Shown: in pieces, positions 48,612 to 61,818 of the stretch | Numbering within the stretch: the stretch's first letter is position 1 | Layout of the letters: every line of letters begins with the position of its first letter | Assembly (NCBI GenBank): GCA_003008705.1 | Contig: PDUO01000052.1 | Coordinates: 110,601 to 174,600, forward strand | Length of the DNA: 64,000 nucleotides | Reading direction: 5' to 3' | From: Pezicula radicicola | Lineage: Eukaryota > Ascomycota > Leotiomycetes > Helotiales > Dermateaceae | Notes under the pieces: generated by a model | Told to the model about the DNA's origin: nothing | What the model saw: the letters and a program-made list of their open reading frames with translations, nothing else | The model's database searches: none | Translations under genes and position numbers: made by a program

Positions 48612-51499
48612 TTAGTAACCCCATTGATCTAACCAAGTCTCAAACCAGGTGGGAGATACAGGTGCCATCTGGGCAAAGACAGAGCTTCGTACCAAGCCAT
48701 TGCCTACAGCCCAGTTCGGGGTAGATAAAGCTGCGTGGGCAGCATCATCGTCCGATGGAGATGTTTCCACTAGCACCCAGAAAAAGGACAACAATTTGAG
48801 CCCTGTTTGCGCCCGGCTTGCACTAGTCTGCGAGGGAGTTGTCCCGTTCTTCTTCTCCACCTCTTGGACGATCGCCTCCTCGGCCTTCTCCAAGTCGTCC
48901 AGCCACTAGGAAAAGAGCACAACCTGCACCTTCTTCGGCGACAGAGCGGTCTCCAGACGAGCCTGTATAATTGGCAACAGCGACTCCCAGCTGGTGGTTC
49001 GGGGATTGATGAGGTTGTAATACGTTTCGACTTCCTGGCTGCTGCCCGTTGCTTTCATATCCGAGTCGATCAGCTGGCCCATAACCTCGGCCAATAGATC
49101 GATAGGAATCCAATCGAGTGTCGTAGCAGAGCCTAGATCCGCTGGCAGCTTGCGAAGGTAAGCCGACGAGTCTATGATCTGTTTGATGGATTAGCACACA
49201 TCTTCTGGCTTGGGATGGGGGAAGAAAGGGGAAAGAGAAAGCAAAGTCTAGATTGTTCAGCTTGGTTTCAGGTACAGGGCCTAGGAGGTGCGAAGGCCAG
49301 TCCATGACGCCGCTGACGGAGGAGACGAAGAAGAAGAGAATCATGTGCTGAGAGTCGGTGCAGATGCGGACGAGGCTCTGGAGCCCGACGACCTGTGTCT
49401 CGAAGGAGGATAGAGGGAGATTGAAGTTGACTTCCCATGCATTGTCTGCCAACATCGTTGTTTAATCATCTACATAAGGGTATGCTGGAGCGAACGGTGT
49501 ATATCACTCACGAATTATGGTCGTTGCTTGGTCTCGAATCTCTTTCACATCCCCCTGGCTCAGACTAAGAGCCTCGGAAGCCAGATCTAGGACAGCCCCC
49601 TTGACTTGGCTAGCTCGGTCTGTCGACAGGCCGCATCCACCGTGCTGCTGCGGTTCAAACACCAGACTTTGGCGATACGATCGTTCTTGCACAGAGCGTC
49701 AAGAAGATACGAGCCGACGGCCCCCGTCGTGCCCGCGAGGACCACGTATTCCTTGGGCTCCCGGGACAAAGCGAAAGACGGCAAATGCTTGGCTGCCGTA
49801 TCTGTTTTTTGGTGTCCTTGATGGGCAACCTGCAGTTCCGTCCACAGCACATGTCCCAGCTTGATGATGGAAGGATTCACATAGATGGTGCCGGTGTCTA
49901 GTTGGACAGGAGAAGAGGAAAAAGCAGAGCTGAGCAGTCTCGAAAGTCTGATAACATGGAGCGAGTCGAAACCGTGTCTGAGAATGCTATCGTCGTCTTT
50001 GATCTGTTCGAGATCCAAGGCCGGCGATACGATCTGAATGGCTTTCCGGATACCAGCACGAACAGTTTCCTCGCTGCTCCCGTCGATCTGCAGAGAGCCG
50101 ACAGGCAAAGAGGAGGAAGACTCTGAACTGTCCCAGTCGTCCCTGTAGATGTCGTCAATCTCCTTGACAAAGAGCCCTTCAATCTCATAGCGTGCCACCG
50201 TACCCTTGGGTGTGCGCGGAAAAGGCGTCCGTCCAGCAATGTAGACGGCAGAGAGCCAGGGATGGTGAGCCAACTGGAACTCGACCCCCACAGGATTGAA
50301 CTTTTCTCCGTTCAAAAGCACGACGAGGTCGTCTTTGCGTGTCTCATATTTGTGCAGTTCTGCGATTGTTGGGTGGCGCGAGTACAAGTCTTTAGTCTCG
50401 TATGTGTCCAAACCAGGGAAACGTCAGGATGTGAGGCGTTTTAGCAATATCTATAAGGACAAGGGGTAAGACAAAGGCCAAGTCAAGATTAATGTTATCG
50501 AGCGTATCCTCGATAATATTCTATATAACGGGTCCTAGGGGCGGAAAGACAACGCTCTATCTAAAGAAGACGGTACAGTATAAGCTAGAGCTTAGCCCAG
50601 TAACCTAAGGATTTGAAACCACCTCCTAGTTAGCCACTGGCTTCTTCCATTTCTAGGCGTGCAAATGTACGAGTAGAGGTACTAACATGAAATAGAGGCA
50701 TCGCGTTCAGCATTTTTGTGCCCGACCACTCCGCCAAAGTGGGCAACTTTCCTTAAATGCGCTCCACCGTGGCAAGCGTATTACCAGAGGACGCGGACGC
50801 CTGTGTGAACGGTATCAGTTGTGGCAGGCCGGTCGAGCCAGTGGTGTGAAGCAGCGCCAAAATATCATGGCGTCCTTCCTCCTATTGCTTCTTATAGAGG
50901 TACGGCTTGACGGCTTTGGGATCCAGAAGCTCGTTCAAATCAGGCACTCGAATTAAGGGCAGCTTGATAAAGTCAAGCTTGCCAACACCTGGTGTTGTAA
51001 TCCAGAACTCGCAGCCAAACTGCTTGATCAGAGATAGATGTCCTTCGACACTATTCCGTGGCGAGGACAGGAGGATCTTGTCGAGCGTCAGTTGTGCGGG
51101 AAGAGCAGTATTGGTAGGATGGGGACTATACCTCGTTGCCAGTTTTTACGGCCGCCATGACCAGAAGTAAGTATCTCATGTCATCTAGAAATGGAAAAAG
51201 AAGCATCAGTATCGAGCCCACAAGCAGCAAAAATCTCGTCTCAATCATGTCCAGGACGTACTCTGTCCAATGTAGCGTATTGTCTTAGGTTCTGTTCCCA
51301 CTTCGGACTGGAGCCACCAACACACCCTGTTGATGGCATTGGCATATATGCTCGTCGTCACCACCTCGTATCCTTGTGACGGCTGGTTATTGCGGGGAGT
51401 ATAGAAGAGTACTCGATCCGGCTCGTCTCGTGCAATCTTGTCAATCTCCACCAGGAGCAGGCGTTTGCCATAGGCGGGGAATGGGGGTGCTGAACCCAT
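48612..51499 (-). pseudogene. fub8-like: NRPS-like carboxylate reductase relic (A-PCP-TR), FUB8 type
   Basis: Relic of an adenylation-thiolation-thioester-reductase enzyme, the class that activates an acid, loads it on a carrier and releases it as an aldehyde with NADPH. It starts at 51499 ([20 protein letters not shown]). The adenylation P-loop LLHTTGSTGLPQL is at about 50875-50837. After MPLFH (about 50685) the A-domain core is gone, replaced by about 230 bp of unmatched sequence. The end of the domain resumes at about 50411 (MDTYETKDLYSRHPTIAELH). The carrier site is HGFDSLHVIRLS (about 49965), and the TR domain begins with the Rossmann motif VVLAGTTGAVGSYLL (about 49740). The C-terminus WFETWLDQWGY stops at 48612. 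In the fusaric acid pathway FUB8 has this role. Divergent from the FUB7-type gene. Confidence 0.82.
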
Positions 51500-52217
51500 T
51501 GTGAGAATCTGAAGACTATAGGACAACCGGAATGTCAGCCAAAAGCTATGATAGACACAGTTTGGAAGTTCTAGGTGGACCAGTAGAGAGCGTTTGCAAG
51601 TTAAACGTTTCCTGTATAAATAGCGCCGCTACTTGCAGTCCGTTTACTGTTGTTAAGCCAGTTTTGGACCACAATAAGATCTTGGGTTTTATAGCAAATG
51701 AAGAACAAACCAGATGATAGAGACGGAACTAAAGAAGGGCTATAAAATGTTTGGAGCTGCAACGAAATTGTTGGTCTGTAAAGAGGATAATTTACTTTTC
51801 GTAGCGTGGGCCGGTCTTGAGTCGAGGCAAGATGCTATTCAAGGATTAAATAGACTGCTAGCTATACCCTAAGCTGCACGAGCTCTTTGATGCACGATCT
51901 TGAGTATCTCAACCTTTGTTGAGGTATCTTTCACCTATTAGATGCACTAAATCTCGTTCGTTATAGGAAGGTTTCCCACCATTCGGGGCTAAATCATCAA
52001 GACTCCGAATAGTTGGGCGTGTAGAAGGTGGCGAAACCGTAAATACAATAGTCCTGCTACTGTATTTGTCTTTTGCATATTATGGTATTTTTATTCTTGT
52101 AAAACATTATCTATTCTGAGTGATAGTGTTCAATTTTGCATCTCTGTACCTATTCTGACAATATTCCATCTACACTTCCTTCAGATCAAACAGGTACAAC
52201 GCAAATAGTGGTTCATC
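51500..52217. promoter_or_regulatory. Divergent promoter region of FUB8/FUB7-type relics
   Basis: 718 bp between two head-to-head starts, so it should have held both promoters. No site can be assigned with confidence. Confidence 0.4.
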
Positions 52218-53570
<1,353 letters not shown>

Positions 53571-54205
53571 AACCATGCTGCCACTCAGGATCACGCTCCA
53601 GCACTAGACAAGAATACAGAAACAGAGAAGAGTACACCCTAAGAAAATATACTTTTCAGCGTTAATACAATCATATCCTCGTGCTACAAGGCTACCCAAT
53701 TCCGTGAATGGCGAAGCAAGAGTGAAATTTAAAACATCAAAAATACCTTCTTTTGCGCACAACAATAGAACATTCAAGTACAACTGAAAACTTTTATAGT
53801 TTATGTACTAGATTTGAAGTTACTCACCGTTTTCTGCTGTCTAGTTTTCGTGGTTAGGAAGATATATTAACATTCTGAAATTCGCACTTGAAGTGTGTCG
53901 TATTTGGAGCCGAGAAGCGCTCGCCACTCACGAAATCTATGGGCATGAATTTCAGCTATGTGAACGAAATAAGTGGACCCTAACCCTGAGAGACTGCAAA
54001 GCTGCTGTCCTTGTGAGCGTTCGTCAATGTCGCAGTCGCTTCATCGGCGTAGCATCAATACTACGCCTACAAAGTGAATTGGTAACTTACAACACCATGC
54101 CCCGAGTAGGTACAGAGATCTCTCCCGATTATTACTCTCCACCACCACTCCTTCCCTCCAAGGCCATTCTTACACCATCCAGGTATCAGCCTACATCCAT
54201 CTGAC
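53571..54205. other. Intergenic region
   Basis: 635 bp between two same-strand relics. It should include the promoter of the dehydrogenase. The frame at 53893-54204 shows no family motif. Confidence 0.3.
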
Positions 54206-55025
54206 ATGGCAGAAAGCGTCTAAAACACAACCTGGGTGTACTACAACCCGCCAACCGTACTGCTGGAACCGGGCGTGACGACAGCCTTTGAGAACAGGCC
54301 GGTGCAGCTCGTGGCACCACCCGGCGGTGTGGTCGTGAAGCTTCTCGTTGCCGGAATGGACCCCTACCAGCGAGACCGTATACGCGGAGCCGGCAACGTG
54401 ACCTATGTTCCGCCTTACGAAAAGCAACATCCTATCACCAACTTTTCCATCGGTAAGATCTGTAGTATCCAGCTCGGTGGGCGAGGTGGTGGTGCAGCTC
54501 GCCAAGATGGAGGGGATGAAGGTGATTGCGAGTGTGAGCTCGGACGAGAAGCTGAGGTGGGTGGTCGACGAGCCCGAAGGCTTAGACGTGGTATATGAAA
54601 TGGTGGGAGGGGACCACTTGCAGGCAGCTATTGAGAATATGAAGTTCTTCGGGCGCATTATCAGCTGCGGTACGGTACGTGTGGTCCCTTCTGCAAAGAC
54701 AATAATCTTACGTATCCGGATCTCGGCTAATGTTCTTTCCTAGGCCTCCTAGTATAACAAGCCTCCCGAGGAGTAGTACGGTATCACCAATACGTCTGAG
54801 CTCTTCTGTCGCCGTATCAAGATCTAGGGATTTATATTCTACGACAAGGATATTTTTTTAAACGTTATCAGCTTCCAGATGACGATACCGAGATTGATTA
54901 CAGAGGGTAAGATTAAGGCGCGATACACTATGTTTGAGGGGATCAACTAGGCAGAGAAGGCCTTCCTATCTATGTTTACCGGTGGTAGCTTTAGTAAGAC
55001 GGCATTGAAAATCGGCGATAAGTGA
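54206..55025 (+). pseudogene. fub6-like: MDR-family NAD(P)H dehydrogenase relic, FUB6 type
   Basis: Medium-chain dehydrogenase/enoyl-reductase of the 2-alkenal/leukotriene reductase kind. It starts at 54206 (MAESV, then a stop). The N-terminal GroES-like domain is recognisable: GVTTAFENRPVQLVAPPGGV, LLVAGMDPYQRDRIRGAGNV, HPITNFSIGK. From there it jumps near 54470 to the cofactor domain (SSVGEVVVQLAKMEGMKVIA), so about 100 residues, including the start of the Rossmann fold, are absent. GLDVVYEMVGGDHLQAAIEN and FFGRIISCGT follow. An intron from about 54673 (GTACGT) to 54742 (TTCCTAG) precedes the last exon, which carries several stops but ends in ALKIGDK at 55025. In the fusaric acid route FUB6 reduces the condensed intermediate. 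Confidence 0.8.
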
Positions 55026-55665
55026 TTGTAGTATCTGTCAAATAACCTCAATAGGGAGTACCTATCTGGTATGATAACGTCCTGCTTAATCGGTAAAAGA
55101 CAGAGGTCAGAGACTGATATCGTATATTTTGATGTCCCTTACGCTTGAATGACTCTTTGATTGAACGCTATAAGAACTATCTACAGCCTGTTTGTAAGTC
55201 TTAAGAATGCTAAAACGGGTACGAATAGCTTAGTTGGTCTTAACTCTTAAGGGCCCTGACTCCTTGAATGACATGGTAAACAGTCTGGTGAAACTATATG
55301 AATAAGTTAGTCAGGAATTTACGCGTAAGGTACACTAACAAGTGTGATATCAGTCTCTAACCTCCATTTTATACCGATTAAGCGGTACCTTGTTATATCG
55401 GATTGGTTCTATAGCCTTATATAGAGAATATAATTGACTATATTTAAAGATTTTTACTTAAGGTAAGGTAGAAAAAAACCAAGATTGACCGATTACTGTT
55501 AGATGACGAGACAGAAAGCGATTCATATATTATGTATAATGGTTCTTGTAACAAGAATATATATATGTACAGGTATACATGCATAAAAACAAAAACAAAA
55601 ACATACGTCTATTTATTCGATCTCGGCATTGGTCCTGTTAGTCAGAGCCGAGCGCTATACAGCCT
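55026..55665. other. Intergenic region between convergent relics
   Basis: About 640 bp downstream of both neighbours (tail-to-tail), AT-rich. Terminators are expected here but no distinct signal can be named. Confidence 0.3.
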
Positions 55666-56775
55666 CTATATGATATCTCGAAGATGATCGAACCAAAAAT
55701 CTTTCAGGAAGCCATTTATCTGACGGGCTTCAATAAGAAAGGCGTCGTGACCGGGCCAGCTCCTCCTGGTCGGCGAAAGTATACAGGCCATCGCTCTTGA
55801 TCCCGAGGACCAGCGTGGGCTGCTCGATCAGGGCGAGTGCGGCTGCCATCGTATCCGCGCGACCCCGTGCCACATCGTGGCTGTCGAGCTTGTGGGTCAG
55901 TGCCAGGTAGCAGTTACTGTCGAAGCGACGGGTAAATGCTGCGGCCTGGTACCGGAGGTAGGACTGGACAACAAAGGTCTCCTTGGGGCGGGGGGTTGCT
56001 GTCTTCGGTAGTTGGGTCTTCTGTATGTGCTTGTGCTTGGTTGTGACCCCTTTCTCTCTGCCATCAGGGCTCTGACGGCTGAATCGATGCTCATGTATAC
56101 CACCCATCGAGCCGCCTACCACGGCGGCTACTTTACGCACCCCGAGATAGTTCAGGAGTAACCGATGCAGACTAGGAATGCAGTGCTCGTCAGCGGTTTT
56201 TCTCTTACAGCACCTTTCAAAGCTGAACATACTGTACATCATCACGGATGGTGGTCGTGTTGGAAATTAGAAATGGACTCGATTGTAGAATAATGTAGGG
56301 TCTAGAGGTAGTATATATATACATCTGTAGGCTGGGGGGGGTAGGGTATTTCCTATTGTAGTAATAGCTCGGAGTAGCCTATTTTAGTAATACTAGATTT
56401 GGCAACAGGTCGAGGGAAAGTCGGCACTATACCATCCCTTGGCAGGGTCACCGTTCTTAGCTGTGACTAGGCTGGCTGTCCCATAGGGACTTCCTAGGCT
56501 GTTCATACAGATGGCAAAGAATTGGTCCGTATCAAAGGCCTGCCCAGGCCCTAGAAGGGGCTTCCACCAGTCACCAATGTCCGCACTCCCCGAGAGGGCG
56601 TGGCAGATGACAATGACATTGTCTGCGTATAGAGAGAGAGTACCCCATATCATGTATACGACGGGGACATTGTGTATCTCCACGCCGGAATCGAGTATAA
56701 AGGAGCGCTGGACATAGACCTTCTGCCCTAGAACCCAGTTTGTAAATTTATTTCTAGGTGTAGGTGGTTGGCCAT
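55666..56775 (-). pseudogene. fub5-like: Homoserine O-acetyltransferase relic, FUB5 type
   Basis: Alpha/beta-hydrolase acetyltransferase (MetX/MET2 family) that makes O-acetylhomoserine from acetyl-CoA and homoserine. The start is at 56775 (MANHLHLEINLQTG) with an early frame slip. VIVICHALSGSADIGDWWKP (about 56620) carries the oxyanion region, then FFAICMNSLGSPYGTASLVT. After a frame change at about 56395, HRLLLNYLGVRKVAAVVGGS continues into MGG, the nucleophile-elbow serine motif (56098-56115). A deletion then joins it to HRFSRQSPDGREKGVTTK. QPTLVLGIKSDGLYTF (about 55780) holds the acid residue and GHDAFLIEARQINGFL (about 55735) the histidine, in a shifted frame. It stops at 55666. In the FUB pathway this supplies the substrate for the FUB7 enzyme. 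Confidence 0.87.
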
Positions 56776-57386
56776 CTTGTCTCGTTTCCGAAACTGCTTC
56801 TTATTAGCCAACTACTGCTAATCTGCTTGAGGAGTCTAGTTCTAACCACAAACCATGTCTTGACTTTTCTCTCTTCCGCCACGAATTCAAAATATGGTAA
56901 TCACGTTGGTGTCTTGATCATGTTGTGTGTACACTGTGGTGCCACTCTGGTGTTGGTCCCATAACCATACAATGACATATGGTTATATTTGTCTAATCTA
57001 TAACTCTGTACATGTAATCCTCCTCCTATGTCTACATATAGCAATACTATAGCTGTTTTATCATTAGTAGGACTCATTGCTCTATTTGGCGAACTAGTCA
57101 GATACCACCGGAACTTGAAATGTACGTCTTCCTCGGTCTAGCTTCCGATATTTACGGAAAGTTTATAGCAAAAGCTCCTGCAACTTTGGAGCTAGATCCG
57201 ATAGGGCGTATGCAGCTGCGGGGCATATAGGGGAGAGAAAGGGATGGTGGAATTCTAGATACATTGATGTTCATTCGGGGTTGGCACCGAACAACTATTA
57301 GGATACTATGGTTCCCGATAGAAACTAGGAATTTTAGTGCCACCTTGATCTTAATCTCCACTTTGCCATTGATAATATCTCAATCA
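56776..57386. promoter_or_regulatory. Divergent intergenic region of FUB5/FUB4-type relics
   Basis: 610 bp between head-to-head starts, the expected place of both promoters. No motif assigned. Confidence 0.35.
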
Positions 57387-58285
57387 ATAGTATCCAATCT
57401 AGCCCCAAAGATACGGTTCCTTTACCTTCACGGCTACGCCACATACGTCGATGTCCTCAAAGAGATGATAGAACCAATCATAGAGCATCTCCCCAGCAAC
57501 TGGGAATACAAGTACTTGGAGGCAGGAATGGAGTCATCCAAACTAGTAATTCGTAAGTCGTCTCTTAACCCTTATTGCCTCTGCGGATACGAACTGACCC
57601 CCCAATTCATAGCCGACTTGGACCAAGTCCCCCCACCAAACTACTCCTGGTACAATTATCCGTACCCAAAGGACATTCAGAATGCCTTAGACCGTCTTAT
57701 TTCATTTATCGACTCCGAAGGGCCCTTTGATGGCCTGTGGGGTTTCTCCCAGGGCGCCTCCATAGCCACCCTGCTACTGCTCAAGCACCAGAAAGCGTAT
57801 CCCAGCGCTCACGACTGGCCGTTCAAGATGGTCATCTACAATTCAATTCGACCTTTCTCCCTTATCGTCTCGATTCCGGCTCGGTCACATGGGATAAGAC
57901 GGAAAAGAACCAACTACAGGTAATATACCAGCCTGGCGAGTTCGACGCCTCGTTTAGCAAGAAAGACGTCGACTAGAAGCAGGACGCACGCACCCTGCTG
58001 GACTACGGGATGATCAAGAGGGTACAAGACGAGGTACCCTTTCCCGTCCAGCTCTTGCTCAAGTACCGGCCCCAAGACGTGCCGGACAAGCTAACCGTAC
58101 CCTCCGTCTACGTACGAGGTATCAAAGACGACTACTTCTTTGTCGATGACTCGGTGTCCGAGCTGTTCGACCCCGCGACAACCAAGAAGATGATACACCG
58201 CGGCGGCCACTACTTTCCCCGGTTTCTAGACAAGCTAGTGCATTTCGCCGAATTGATCATTGAGATAGTTGCCTCGCTCCTCTAA
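57387..58285 (+). pseudogene. fub4-like: FSH1-type serine hydrolase relic, FUB4 type
   Basis: Alpha/beta serine hydrolase of the FSH1 family, often paired with PKSs as a releasing or helper esterase. Coding similarity begins NLAPKIRFLYLHGYATYVDV (about 57396). The codon at the expected start, 57387-57389, is ATA, so the start codon appears lost. An intron at 57553-57612 (GTAAGTCG...TTCATAG, 60 bp) reads through in frame. The nucleophile motif is GLWGFSQGASIATLLLL (about 57735). A shift near 57843 leads to QLQVIYQPGEFDASFSKKDV, a TAG at 57974, then [37 protein letters not shown] with the acid residue, and [11 protein letters not shown] with the histidine (about 58200). It stops at 58285. The triad is still present. 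It is the least damaged member of the cluster. Confidence 0.85.
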
Positions 58286-59416
58286 TACCCCCACCGAGCT
58301 ACATTTAAGAAGGATAACCGAGCATTGTACTAAGCATTCAATCCAAGCCCTCTGATCTAAGCCTGAGACAGAAAGCTACGTATTAGGAGGTACTTCTGTT
58401 TCTTTATAAATATATAGTATAAGTAATAGTACTATAGACTAGGCGGGGCCTCCAATGGTTCTTACCTATTTAAAATATAAAGTAGAGTCTAGTGAGTTAT
58501 ATACTTAGTCGGAAGCAAGGATATAGGTTAACCGACTTTATAGTATACATTGGTAGACCTAAAAAGCGGGTCTATAGGGGGCGTTGTAGGAGAGCTTATC
58601 TAACTATAATTTGAAAATGAACCCGACCCTATATAATCTACTACCTTTATTTCTTTTCTTATTCGACTTATCGTGGTTATTTATTTAGCTATTTATATAC
58701 GAAATGAGTATCTGATATTTAAAAATAGTACCTACATAAATAATAGAAGTTAGTATTTTAGATAGTGCTATCTAGGAGAGCGCTCTGATTTTGCTGTCGA
58801 TAATACCCCAGTTCGGCTTGTATTATACAGTATTAAACAAAGATCTAAAGAAGAGGGCTTGTTTGACTCCTATAACCACCTCCCAGACTTAAAGCTATGG
58901 CTGCTAAACTATAAGATATTCTAAGGACCGCAACATCAACCCACAAGCTTCGCAGGCTGTTAAAGCCAAGGCTTATTACGTTACTGCCCATATTTGCTTA
59001 CATTTGCTTACATTAAGCTGTCTAGGGTAAGTTATCAATTATATATGCGAGAAGTAAAGGTTCAAGTCACTGTACAATGTCTTAGTTTCAAGCAGTAAAG
59101 CTGATCAGAGGTGAATGTATTTAGAGTAATAAAGGAAGAGCTAGCACTCTTCTATACAAAATCACGATAGAAGAGATACGTTTTCGCATTGCAGATATGC
59201 CTCGAAAATGTACCGGCCTAAAATCAAGTGGTAGACCTTGAAGAAGAAACAAGTAGTAATATAGTTATATAAAATAGATATATATTGTAGTCGTACTCTC
59301 GATTTTTGGTGGGGTTTCTTAGGTGCGGATTCAAATCTGACATCTACTGTTAGTTTTCTTTCCCTTTCGAGTCGTTTCTGCCTGGCTTGCCACCTTTCGT
59401 AGGCCAAGGGGGGCAA
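58286..59416. other. Intergenic, no recognised gene
   Basis: 1.1 kb of AT-rich sequence between convergent relics. No coding signal. Confidence 0.35.
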
Positions 59417-60953
59417 CTTAGGTCTTAACATTCGGCTCATAGAATGTCACCTTGACGCCGTCGCCGGGCACTAGTACAATACTGTCTTTGAGGGTGGGGC
59501 AGCCATGGTCGATGGGTTCCATGTGGCTAACAACGCGCTCAAACTTCTAGAACATCCTCACGAGCACGTAGCCGATCTCGGTGAGAGCGAACTGCTGGGC
59601 GATGCAGATGCGCGGCCCGCCATTGAAGGGGATATACTGCCACGGCTTTGGTGACCACTGCTCCCACCGCTCCGGAGCAAACACGCCCGGGTCAGGGAGG
59701 TGCGGCGGGTAGAGGTCGGCCTGACGCTGTATCAGGAACGTCGAGTAGACAATGGGCGTGTCCTTACAGACGGCCACGGGCTCGTTCTCATCGGGCCCGC
59801 CGCCGCGCGGCAGCGTGGTGTCCCTCAGGGCCAGGCGGACATTGATGGATATAGGCGGGTATATGCGCAGTGTCTCGTTAATCACATATTGAGTGTACTT
59901 CATAGCCTTAAGGTCGAGGTAAGATGGGTGCCGGCACTTGGCGTTGCCCTCGAGGACAGGCGTACGGCGCTCTCGATAAATGGGGTGATAAACTCCTTAA
60001 TAACGCGGAGACCACGGTTATAAGAGCCCTATAGGAGGAATCTTGCGCCAGGACCGGCGCATTAGATCAGGGCTTGTACGCGTTAGACCTCGGCGAACGC
60101 TGCCGCGAAGTTAGACTCTCGCTAGGGAGTGCTTGACTTTTATATAAGTAAATCATAATGCCAATGATTTCCATGTATAAAAAAAAAGAAAAGGAAAAGG
60201 ACCAAGACAGAGGGGTGAAGCTCAAGAGTATGATAAAACTCACATCAAAGACTGCGTATCTTTACCTAGTAAGAAGTCCGTAGATACGTAAAGTGTGTAA
60301 CGAAGAAATATATCGGCCATATCCAAAACACAGCCATTGACCGAATATTCTGAAACGGGGTTGCCTTTGGCCCTTGCAGCAATCACCTCCCCCGCGGCCG
60401 CGGCGTCGCCGCCCACAGACATGACGGTGAACAAGGTCTGCAGGTGCGACTCGAAGATCTGTAAATCGGACACGCGGTCCCTAATAAACTGCGGGCGCAG
60501 CAGCTGGCGGCTCGCGTGCCACTGGGCGCCATCCGTGGCAAAGATGCTGTCGCCGAGGAGAGGCTCAAAGTCCTTGTGGAAGGGCACGCCCTTGCCGTAG
60601 TCCTGGAACTGCGAGGCGAGGATGGCCTTGATATTCTCGGGGTCGTTGGTGAAGATGATGCGCTTGCCGATCATGCGAACCTCGACGGTGTGGCTTTGTA
60701 GGGTGGCAAACATGTTCGCCTAGAGCAGATGGTTCTTGTTGGCGATGGAGGCCTTTATCTTGTCCACGACCAGGTCGATGCCCCAGGGCAGCTTTCCGCG
60801 AAACTCGGGAGCCCGCACGCCGCCGGTGCGACGGAGGCGGTACCGCTCGTTGAAGCGGATGCCAACGGTGTAGACTACATAGTAGGCAAAGGCAGCCAGG
60901 AAAGTGGAAGTCCAAGAGACCCTGGCCAAAACCTCCTCATTGACGAGACTCAT
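59417..60953 (-). pseudogene. Cytochrome P450 relic (CYP52-like, fatty-acid/alkane hydroxylase type)
   Basis: Microsomal P450. It starts at 60953 (MSLVNEEVLARVSWTSTFLA) with an N-terminal membrane anchor. RTGGVRAPEFRGKLPWGIDL (about 60820) then a stop at 60720, and VRMIGKRIIFTNDPENIKAI, ILASQFQDYGKGVPFHKDFE and HASRQLLRPQFIRDRVSDL follow, a pattern of the CYP52 clan. Helix I with its oxygen-binding motif (about residues 290-370) is missing: between 60240 and 59950 only short matches such as PVLEGNAKCRHPSYLDLKAM remain. ExxR is kept as NETLR (about 59875), as are the PERW block and the heme loop FNGGPRICIAQQFALTE (about 59610-59560). The heme cysteine is present, but Ala follows where Gly is usual. 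It stops at 59417. Not a member of the described FUB set. Family good; subfamily inferred. Confidence 0.82.
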
Positions 60954-61818
60954 GGTGTCGAAGCGAGTAGGGTGGCGCTGGTATCCTTTAGAAAGAAGGA
61001 ACCAGAAGCGAAAGGGAGAAATCAGATCAGAATGGAATGGAAGAAGAGAGGGGGAAGGGCCGGGGAGGTTCGATCTCTTTACTAAAGAGCGACAAGAGTA
61101 TGGTGGAAGTTTTCTTCTATGTTTGTAACTTTTAATAGAATGTTCTATACATAGATTGGGAGGACGATGAGAGAGGAGTTGCTTCGAGCTGATGGCCAAC
61201 AAGCAAAGAGTACTATGCATGCGTCGCAATCGGAACAATAACATGCGCTTAGTCATGCAATACACCGACCATATGAAAAGACGGAAGCCAATTGTTGGTG
61301 GTGGGTACAAGGTGTTTTACTCGGCCTAAAGCCCTACTTGTCTGTCATAGATACACGTGTAAAATAAGTCTCCGGCTTCGATAGTAAGTCTACTGTTAGG
61401 AGGCGTCTATTAAAGATAAGATACCGGAGGGAAGCTCCGATTGGACCTCTAAAGCTCCGGAGTAGCCTCAGTACTACCTGTAGTAGAATAGTACTGAGTA
61501 GAGGAGGGTTTATACCACTGCTGGTTCTCTTTGTAGTATCTCAGTCATATTTTAGATCGAATAAATAGCCTCCCGAGAGGCTCCGATAGCGATATCGCGA
61601 TTTTCTAGGATATTATACAAGATACCCAACTAGAACTATTTAAAATGAAGATGGGAGAGAATCCTATGTTATCTAGGACTTGTAAATAAAGGAATAACGA
61701 TTCATGCTCGAAGACATTAGAAGAAGGACAATCGGTATAGATTGAGCTCCTATGATACATTAATCCATTTCCAAGAACCAATTACATTCACATCTTATAC
61801 ACCAAACAAGTAATCACC
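60954..61818. promoter_or_regulatory. Divergent promoter region of P450 and PKS relics
   Basis: 865 bp between head-to-head starts. The segment next to the P450 start is purine/pyrimidine-skewed (GAAGAGAGGGGGAAGGG, about 61040). No specific site assigned. Confidence 0.4.

Noticed and set aside
48649..50444. Plus-strand open frames through the reductase relic
   Set aside because: Shadows of the GC-rich minus-strand coding sequence, which carries the carrier and Rossmann motifs.
59060..59080. Another TTCAAGT T-loop-like word
   Set aside because: No surrounding cloverleaf.
59648..61128. Plus-strand open frames across the P450
   Set aside because: Antisense of clear P450 motifs (ExxR, heme loop, membrane anchor).
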